NCBI GenBank assembly: GCA_946620335.1
Contig: CAMONF010000169.1
Span: 1-6,446, forward strand
Origin: an uncultured Clostridia bacterium
Lineage (GTDB): Bacteria > Bacillota > Clostridia > Lachnospirales > Lachnospiraceae
Direction: 5' to 3'
DNA: 6,446 nt
Made by a program: the position numbers and the translations under genes. The first letter of the stretch is position 1. Each line of letters starts with the position of its first letter. The notes under the pieces were generated by a model. That model made no database searches and was not told where the DNA came from. It saw only the letters and a program-made list of their open reading frames with translations. Below, one piece after another: positions 1 through 4,197 of the stretch.

Positions 1-12
1 AGGCGAGGTAAG
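1..12 (+). other. Unassigned left edge, possibly the end of an upstream gene
   Basis: Only 12 bases precede repeat element 1. In the third frame they read GCG AGG TAA, with the stop at 9-11, which would resemble the map stop that abuts element 2. This is too short to support a gene call. Confidence 0.12.
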
Positions 13-155
13 AACTGGGAATCAGGGACGGTTCCTTTTCCCACTTTTTGCAAAACGGAAATGGGAGAAACTGGGAATCAGGGACGGTTCCTTTTCCCAC
101 TTTTCATAAAATGAAAAGTGGGAAAAGGAACCGTCCCTGATTCCCAGTTTCTCCC
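13..155. repeat. Composite inverted-repeat element 1 (three 28-base units)
   Basis: Three copies of a 28-base unit that begins TGGGAATCAGGG and ends TTTTCCCA lie at 16-43 (+), 72-99 (+) and 119-146 (-). All three are identical. The second and third form a perfect 45-bp stem (63-107 with 111-155) closed by an AAA loop. The first and third can instead pair over 36 bp (13-48 with 114-149), so the two folds exclude each other. Within one unit, TGGGAA and TTCCCA are inverted repeats around a quasi-palindromic core, GGGACGGTTCC. No transposase or clear target duplication is visible. It resembles REP/MITE-type non-autonomous repeats, but the family assignment is inference. Confidence 0.93.
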
Positions 156-179
156 GCTCCTATGTTTCTCTTTTTCTCA

Positions 180-208
180 TTCCCATTTCCCATATTTTCT
201 GGTATGAT
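180..208 (+). promoter_or_regulatory. Probable sigma-A promoter of map (extended -10)
   Basis: A -10 box TATGAT at 203-208 (5 of 6 to consensus) is preceded by TGG at 200-202, giving an extended -10. A weak -35, TTCCCA at 180-185 (4 of 6), lies exactly 17 bases upstream. Transcription would start near 215, leaving a leader of about 65 bases before the chosen map start. The promoter lies just beyond repeat element 1, which could insulate it from transcription entering from the left. Confidence 0.5.
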
Positions 209-279
209 ATCCACGAATTCAAAAAAACGGATAATAAACCATGCGCATAAGAAAACGAAGCAAGAGGACTGGAATAGAA

Positions 280-1155
280 ATGATCAGAAAAATCGGAAGA
301 AACGACCCCTGCTGGTGCGGGAGCGGAAAAAAGTACAAGAACTGCCATCAGGCCATGGAGGACAGGATCCTCGCCTACCGTCGGGAGGGCCACATCGTGC
401 CGAGCCGCCGGCTCATCAAGTCGGGCAAGGATATCCAGGGCATCAAGGACAGCGCCAAGATCAACATCGCGGTCCTCGATGAGGTCGGCAAGCGGATCTG
501 CGCCGGCATGTCCACGCTGGAGATCGACGAGATCGTCAACGAGGTGACCTACGGCATGGGCGGCATCCCCGCTGACCTGGGTTACGAGGGCTTCCCCAAG
601 AGCGTCTGCACCTCCATCAACAACGAAGTCTGCCACGGCATCCCCTCCAAGGATATCATTTTGAAGGAGGGCGACATCATCAACGTGGACTGCTCCACCA
701 TTTTAAATAACTACTGGTCCGACTCCTCCCGCATGTTCATGATCGGCAAGGTCAGCGAGGAGCGGGAGCGTCTGGTCCGCGTCACCAAGGAGTGCGTGGA
801 GATCGGCATCCAGCATGTCAAGCCCTGGACCTTCCTGGGCGACATGGGCCACGCCGTCCACCAGCACGCCCTGGACAACGGCTACTCCGTCGTCCGCGAG
901 ATCGGCGGCCACGGCTGCGGCAACGCCTTCCACGAGGACCCCTTCGTGAGCTACGTCTCCACCCCGGGCACTGAGATGCTCATGGTGCCGGGCATGGTCT
1001 TCACCATCGAGCCCATGGTAAATGCAGGCACAGACGAGCTCACCTTCGACAAGGAGAACGGCTGGACCGTCTACACCGCTGACGGCAAGGACTCCGCCCA
1101 GTGGGAAGTGGAAGTGCTTGTGACGGATACGGGCTGCGAAGTGCTCAGCTGGTAA
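280..1155 (+). CDS. map: Methionine aminopeptidase type I with N-terminal SEC-C zinc motif
   Basis: This 291-residue cytosolic metallopeptidase removes the initiator methionine from nascent proteins. Residues 8-23 (NDPCWCGSGKKYKNCH) form a SEC-C motif with C11, C13, C22 and H23, probably binding zinc and possibly assisting ribosome docking, as reported for zinc-finger MetAPs. The peptidase fold follows from about residue 45. By family alignment, H119 (VCHGIP) is the substrate-side histidine; D137, D148, H211, E244 and E276 are the metal ligands; H218 (FHEDP) is also present. Position 277 is Val, where E. coli has His in QYEHT. I chose ATG 280 because AAGAGGA (262-268) precedes it and SEC-C proteins start just before this motif. 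ATG 241 is in frame, adds 13 basic residues and lacks a ribosome site. The stop codon touches repeat element 2. Confidence 0.95.
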   Translation: MIRKIGRNDPCWCGSGKKYKNCHQAMEDRILAYRREGHIVPSRRLIKSGKDIQGIKDSAKINIAVLDEVGKRICAGMSTLEIDEIVNEVTYGMGGIPADLGYEGFPKSVCTSINNEVCHGIPSKDIILKEGDIINVDCSTILNNYWSDSSRMFMIGKVSEERERLVRVTKECVEIGIQHVKPWTFLGDMGHAVHQHALDNGYSVVREIGGHGCGNAFHEDPFVSYVSTPGTEMLMVPGMVFTIEPMVNAGTDELTFDKENGWTVYTADGKDSAQWEVEVLVTDTGCEVLSW

Positions 1156-1289
1156 CTGGGAATCAGGGACGGTTCCTTTTCCCACTTTTCGTTTTTGCGG
1201 AAGGAGGGAAACTGGGAATCAGGGACGGTTCCCAGTTTCCCCTTTCCGTTTTGAAAAAAGTGGGAAAAGGAACCGTCCCTGATTCCCAG
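1156..1289. repeat. Composite inverted-repeat element 2 (rearranged centre)
   Basis: It has the same architecture as element 1: units at 1157-1184 (+) and 1261-1288 (-) are identical to the others, and a central + unit starts at 1213. The central copy keeps only the first 20 bases of the unit (1213-1232) and then runs into CAGTTTCCCC. The outer pair forms perfect 34-bp arms (1156-1189 with 1256-1289). The central copy forms its own 13-bp hairpin (1206-1218 with 1229-1241). The element begins directly after the map stop codon and ends about 12 bases before the nudC ribosome site, so it fills almost the whole map-nudC gap. Confidence 0.92.
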
Positions 1290-1300
1290 CTTTGGTCTTC

Positions 1301-1308
1301 AAGGAGGT
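1301..1308 (+). promoter_or_regulatory. Ribosome binding site fixing the nudC start
   Basis: AAGGAGGT is a full match to the anti-Shine-Dalgarno sequence and lies four bases before ATG 1313. It decides between that ATG and an in-frame TTG at 1292, which would place the ribosome site inside the coding region. Confidence 0.9.
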
Positions 1309-1312
1309 ATTT

Positions 1313-2149
1313 ATGATCCAGGACATCGCCCCCCACGTACTCCGCAACCAGTACATCCCGGGGAAAGAAATCACCGACACGAGCCGCGTCTTCTGCTTCA
1401 AGGACCGGGACTTCCTGACCCGGGACCTGGGGGAGGCCTGCTTTGAGCTGCCCGAGCGGAGGGAGTTCGCCTCCGAAGGGCCCTACACCTATCTCTTCAC
1501 CGTCGACTCCCAGGACTATTTCCTGCTGGTGAGTGACGGCGAGGTGCCGGCAGGGTGTGAATTTATCAATATCCGGGCCCTGCGGCAGCGGTTCCTGGCC
1601 CCGAGGGAGCTGGTCTTCGCCTCCTACACGGCCTGGCAGCTCTTCCGCTGGTACCGGGACAACACCTTCTGCGGCACCTGCGGGAGCCGGACCGGACTTT
1701 CGGAGACCGAGCGTGCTATCATTTGCCCTGAGTGCGGTCGGATCATCTATCCCCGCATTATCCCGGCCGTCATCGTCGGCGTGACCCGTGGGGACGAAAT
1801 CGTCCTGACCCGCTACGCCAACCGGCCCATCCACTACAATGCCCTGGTCGCCGGCTTCACCGAGATCGGCGAGACCTTCGAGGACACCGTCCGCCGGGAG
1901 GTCAAGGAAGAGCTGGGGCTGAACGTCAAAAATATCCGCTACTATAAGTCCCAGCCTTGGGCCATCGTGGACGACCTTCTGGCGGGGTTCTACTGTGACG
2001 TGGACGGAGATCCGACCATTCATCTGGATGACGGGGAGCTTGCTTCCGGGACGTGGACCAAACGGGAGGACATTGAGCTCCAACCCGACGATTTTTCTCT
2101 GACCAACGAGATGATGCTGATGTTCAAGCTGGGGCGGGAGCCTCGGTGA
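1313..2149 (+). CDS. nudC: NAD(+)/NADH diphosphatase, NudC-type Nudix hydrolase
   Basis: This 278-residue enzyme is predicted to hydrolyse NADH or NAD+ to NMN(H) and AMP. Family members also remove NAD caps from RNA. An N-terminal domain (about 1-115) precedes a four-cysteine zinc ribbon (C120, C123, C138, C141). The Nudix box spans residues 181-203 and fits GX5EX7REUXEEXGU completely: G181, E187, R195, E196, E199, E200, G202. SQPW at 213-216 is the NudC signature; the following residues (AIVDDLLAGF) differ from the E. coli PFPQS form and resemble Clostridia versions. E. coli NudC is 257 residues, so this is full length. It follows map on the same strand, with only a repeat element between them, and converges on guaB. 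The DNA around the SQPW motif shows no break in frame. Confidence 0.93.
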   Translation: MIQDIAPHVLRNQYIPGKEITDTSRVFCFKDRDFLTRDLGEACFELPERREFASEGPYTYLFTVDSQDYFLLVSDGEVPAGCEFINIRALRQRFLAPRELVFASYTAWQLFRWYRDNTFCGTCGSRTGLSETERAIICPECGRIIYPRIIPAVIVGVTRGDEIVLTRYANRPIHYNALVAGFTEIGETFEDTVRREVKEELGLNVKNIRYYKSQPWAIVDDLLAGFYCDVDGDPTIHLDDGELASGTWTKREDIELQPDDFSLTNEMMLMFKLGREPR

Positions 2150-2152
2150 GGG

Positions 2153-2294
2153 AAAAAATGGGAATCAGGGACGGTTCCTTTTCCCACTTTTCATAAAATG
2201 AAAAGTGGGAAAAGGAACCGTCCCTGATTCCCATTTTCCTCCTTCCGCGAAATGAAAAGTGGGAAAAGGAACCGTCCCTGATTCCCACTTTTTT
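2153..2294. terminator. Probable bidirectional intrinsic terminator for nudC and guaB
   Basis: The hairpins of element 3 are followed by T runs in both directions: T4 at 2234-2237 and T6 at 2289-2294 for nudC transcripts, and T6 on the minus strand (A run at 2153-2158) for guaB transcripts. Stop codons sit just outside (nudC ends at 2149; guaB ends at 2298). Elements 1 and 2 lack comparable T runs. Terminator function is inferred from structure and position. Confidence 0.65.
2155..2294. repeat. Composite inverted-repeat element 3 (opposite orientation)
   Basis: Units lie at 2159-2186 (+), 2206-2233 (-) and 2260-2287 (-), all identical to the 28-base unit of the other elements. The order + - - is the reverse complement of element 1 (+ + -). 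Read on the minus strand, its long spacer resembles the first spacer of element 2, including a shared GCGGAAGGAGG block. The first two units form a perfect 40-bp stem (2155-2194 with 2198-2237, loop AAA). The first and third can alternatively pair over 36 bp (2159-2194 with 2252-2287). It fills the gap between the convergent ends of nudC and guaB. Confidence 0.93.
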
Positions 2295-2297
2295 GCT

Positions 2298-3800
2298 TTA
2301 CGCGTTCACGTTGTTGCGGAGAATTACGTCGTGGCTGCCGCCCTCGACGATGGAGGTGGAGGAGACCACCGTCAGGCGGGCCTTCTCCTGAAGCTCAGGA
2401 ATGGAGAGCGCGCCGCAGTTGCACATGGTGGAGCGGACCTTGTAGAGGGTGGCACCCACACCGTCGCTGAGAGCGCCGGCGTAGGGAACGTAGCTGTCCA
2501 CGCCTTCCTCGAAGGTCAGCTTCTGGGCGCCGCCCAGGTCGTAGCGCTGCCAGTTGCGGGCGCGGTTGGAGCCTTCACCCCAGTATTCCTTGACGTAGTT
2601 GCCGTTGATGCGGAGGCGGTTGGTCGGGGACTCGTCGAAGCGGGCGAAATAACGGCCCAGCATGACGAAGTCGGCGCCCATGGCCAGGGCCAGGGTGATG
2701 TGGTAGTCGTGGACGATGCCGCCGTCGGAGCAGATCGGGATGTAGATGCCGGTCTGGCGGTAGTAGTCGTCTCTGGCCTTGGCGACCTCGATGACGGCTG
2801 TGGCCTGGCCGCGGCCGATGCCCTTGGTCTCGCGGGTGATGCAGATGGAGCCGCCGCCGATGCCGATCTTGACGAAGTCGGCGCCTGCGCGGGCCAGGAA
2901 GAGGAAGCCCTCACGGTCGACGACGTTGCCGGCGCCAACCTTGACGGAGTTGCCGTAGCGCTCGCGGATCCAGGAGAGGGTCCGGCTCTGCCACTCGGAG
3001 AAGCCCTCGGAGCTGTCGATGCAGAGGACGTCCGCACCGGCCTCGACCAGAGCGGGGACGCGGGTCTCGTAGTCGCGGGTGTTGATACCGGCGCCTACCA
3101 CGTAGCGCTTGTTGGCGTCCAGAAGCTCGTTCCTGTTGGACTTGTGGCTGTCGTAGTCCTTGCGGAAGACCATGTAGACCAGGTTGTCATTTTCATCGAT
3201 CAGGGGGAGGGAATTGATTTTGTTCTCCCAGATGATGTCGTTGCAGTCGTGGAGGGAAGTGTTGGCCGGGGCGGTGACCAGCTTCTCCAGCGGCGTCATG
3301 AACTCGGTGACGCGGATGTCGCCGGTCATGCGGGAGAGGCGGTAGTCGCGGGAGGCCACGATGCCCAGGAGCTTGCCGTGGGCGGTGCCGTCGTCCGTGA
3401 TGGCGACGGTGGAGTGCCCGGTCTTGGCCTTTAAAGCCAGCACGTCGGCCAGGGTGGCCGTCGGGGGCAGGTTGGAGTCGGAGGTGACGAAGCCGGCCTT
3501 GTAGGCCTTGACCTTGCGGACCATGGCTGCCTCATTCTCGACGCTCTGGGAGCCGTAGATGAAGGAGACGCCGCCTTCGCGGGCAAGGGCGATCGCCAGA
3601 CGGTCGCCGGAAACGGACTGCATGATGGCGGAGACCATGGGAATGTTCATGGTGAGGGGGCATTCCTCCTCGCCCTTCCTGTACTTGACGAGGGGGGTCT
3701 TGAGGCTCACGGCGTCGGGAACACATTCTGACGATGAATAACCCGGAACAAGCAGATACTCTCCAAACGTGCGGGACGGTTCTTCAAAGAAATAGGCCAT
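2298..3800 (-). CDS. guaB: Inosine-5'-monophosphate dehydrogenase
   Basis: This 500-residue cytosolic enzyme oxidises IMP to XMP with NAD+, the committed step of guanine nucleotide synthesis. The TIM barrel is interrupted by a CBS-pair (Bateman) region at about 108-220, a likely nucleotide sensor. GIGGGSICITR (313-323) carries catalytic C320; SDGG includes D359, which should bind the IMP ribose; the mobile flap contains the R419-Y420 dyad (NWQRYDLGG). From memory, the protein is strikingly like Tritrichomonas foetus IMPDH, with active-site residues offset by one. ATG 3800 is preceded by AAGGGAG (3807-3813) six bases away. The gene is transcribed divergently from the penicillin-binding protein gene and ends at the shared terminator. 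No neighbouring purine gene is seen. Confidence 0.97.
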   Translation of the reverse strand: MAYFFEEPSRTFGEYLLVPGYSSSECVPDAVSLKTPLVKYRKGEEECPLTMNIPMVSAIMQSVSGDRLAIALAREGGVSFIYGSQSVENEAAMVRKVKAYKAGFVTSDSNLPPTATLADVLALKAKTGHSTVAITDDGTAHGKLLGIVASRDYRLSRMTGDIRVTEFMTPLEKLVTAPANTSLHDCNDIIWENKINSLPLIDENDNLVYMVFRKDYDSHKSNRNELLDANKRYVVGAGINTRDYETRVPALVEAGADVLCIDSSEGFSEWQSRTLSWIRERYGNSVKVGAGNVVDREGFLFLARAGADFVKIGIGGGSICITRETKGIGRGQATAVIEVAKARDDYYRQTGIYIPICSDGGIVHDYHITLALAMGADFVMLGRYFARFDESPTNRLRINGNYVKEYWGEGSNRARNWQRYDLGGAQKLTFEEGVDSYVPYAGALSDGVGATLYKVRSTMCNCGALSIPELQEKARLTVVSSTSIVEGGSHDVILRNNVNA

Positions 3801-3806
3801 AGTATT

Positions 3807-3813
3807 CTCCCTT
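3807..3813 (-). promoter_or_regulatory. Ribosome binding site of guaB
   Basis: AAGGGAG on the minus strand lies six bases before ATG 3800 and supports that start. Confidence 0.75.
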
Positions 3814-3862
3814 CAGAAATGTAAGCATGAAACGGCAACAACGGGTGGACCTGACGTGTATT

Positions 3863-3868
3863 ATTATA
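3863..3868 (-). promoter_or_regulatory. Candidate -10 box for guaB
   Basis: The minus strand reads TATAAT, a perfect -10 hexamer, about 63 bases upstream of the guaB start. No good -35 is found at 16-18 bases spacing (about 3885-3892), and there is no TGn extension. It may therefore depend on an activator, or be a chance match in an AT-rich stretch. Confidence 0.4.
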
Positions 3869-4037
3869 TGAAATGAAACCAAAACTGGTATTTCACGGAT
3901 TGTAACCCCGAAGAGGGAAAATAACAACCCCCAAAATCCTGTTTTTGAAGCGATTTGTCATTATCACGAGGACCTGCCTTGAAATGATAAATTCCTTCAT
4001 GTAAAGTCACTGTGTGAAACCGGAAAGAATTACCGGA

Positions 4038-4066
4038 TTGTTACGGCGTTAAGAAAGATTTAAAAC
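4038..4066 (+). promoter_or_regulatory. Weak candidate promoter for the penicillin-binding protein gene
   Basis: TTGTTA (4038-4043) and TAAAAC (4061-4066) each match consensus at 4 of 6 positions with a 17-base spacer. The -35 overlaps the second copy of the CGGATTGT(T)AC repeat. Such matches are common by chance in AT-rich DNA. Confidence 0.22.
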
Positions 4067-4183
4067 CCAAAACAAGATTTGAACACAAAAGCATGGTAAA
4101 AAGAGAGTGATTAGAACAGAAAATCCGCTTAGCAGGGCCCCCATGCGCTGCTGGCTGAAATACCTGCCGCCGTCAAGGAGGGG

Positions 4184-4191
4184 AAAGGAGG
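4184..4191 (+). promoter_or_regulatory. Ribosome binding site of the penicillin-binding protein gene
   Basis: AAAGGAGG is a strong Shine-Dalgarno sequence. A second one, AAGGAGG, lies at 4175-4181. From the second site, a six-base gap leads to ATC at 4198, with no in-frame ATG, GTG or TTG nearby. This site is the main reason for proposing a non-standard start. Confidence 0.75.
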
Positions 4192-4197
4192 AAGATC

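Larger units (their letters stand above)
3801..4197. other. Long AT-rich divergent intergenic region
   Basis: This 397-base gap holds no convincing gene and is clearly more AT-rich than its flanks. It should carry promoters for both guaB and the penicillin-binding protein gene. Visible items are the guaB -10 candidate, a near-exact direct repeat (CGGATTGTAAC at 3896-3906 and CGGATTGTTAC at 4034-4044), and a weak 6-bp inverted repeat TTATCA/TGATAA around 3961-3990. I do not recognise a purine riboswitch or other known RNA on either strand. The 28-base repeat is absent here. Confidence 0.7.

Noticed and set aside
13..155. CRISPR array
   Set aside because: The repeats alternate in orientation, the spacers are similar between loci and not unique, only three units occur per locus, and no cas genes are present.
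162..636. Short ORFs on both strands across the start of map
   Set aside because: They are out-of-frame or antisense shadows of map, without ribosome sites or recognisable motifs.
1163..2083. 306-codon open frame on the minus strand opposite nudC
   Set aside because: Its ends are translated repeat sequence and its body is antisense to a well-supported Nudix gene; it has no recognisable domain.
13..2294. Composite transposon bounded by elements 1 and 3 in inverted orientation, carrying map and nudC
   Set aside because: The outer elements are indeed inverted, but a third copy lies between the genes, no transposase or target duplication is seen, and the cargo is housekeeping.
2259..3434. 391-codon open frame on the + strand opposite guaB
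   Set aside because: It starts inside repeat element 3, is a low-complexity Ala/Val/Asp/Gly-rich antisense shadow of a GC-rich gene, and guaB on the other strand is unambiguous.
3801..3870. Purine riboswitch upstream of guaB
   Set aside because: I could not find the conserved purine aptamer core or a following terminator/antiterminator pair on the minus strand.
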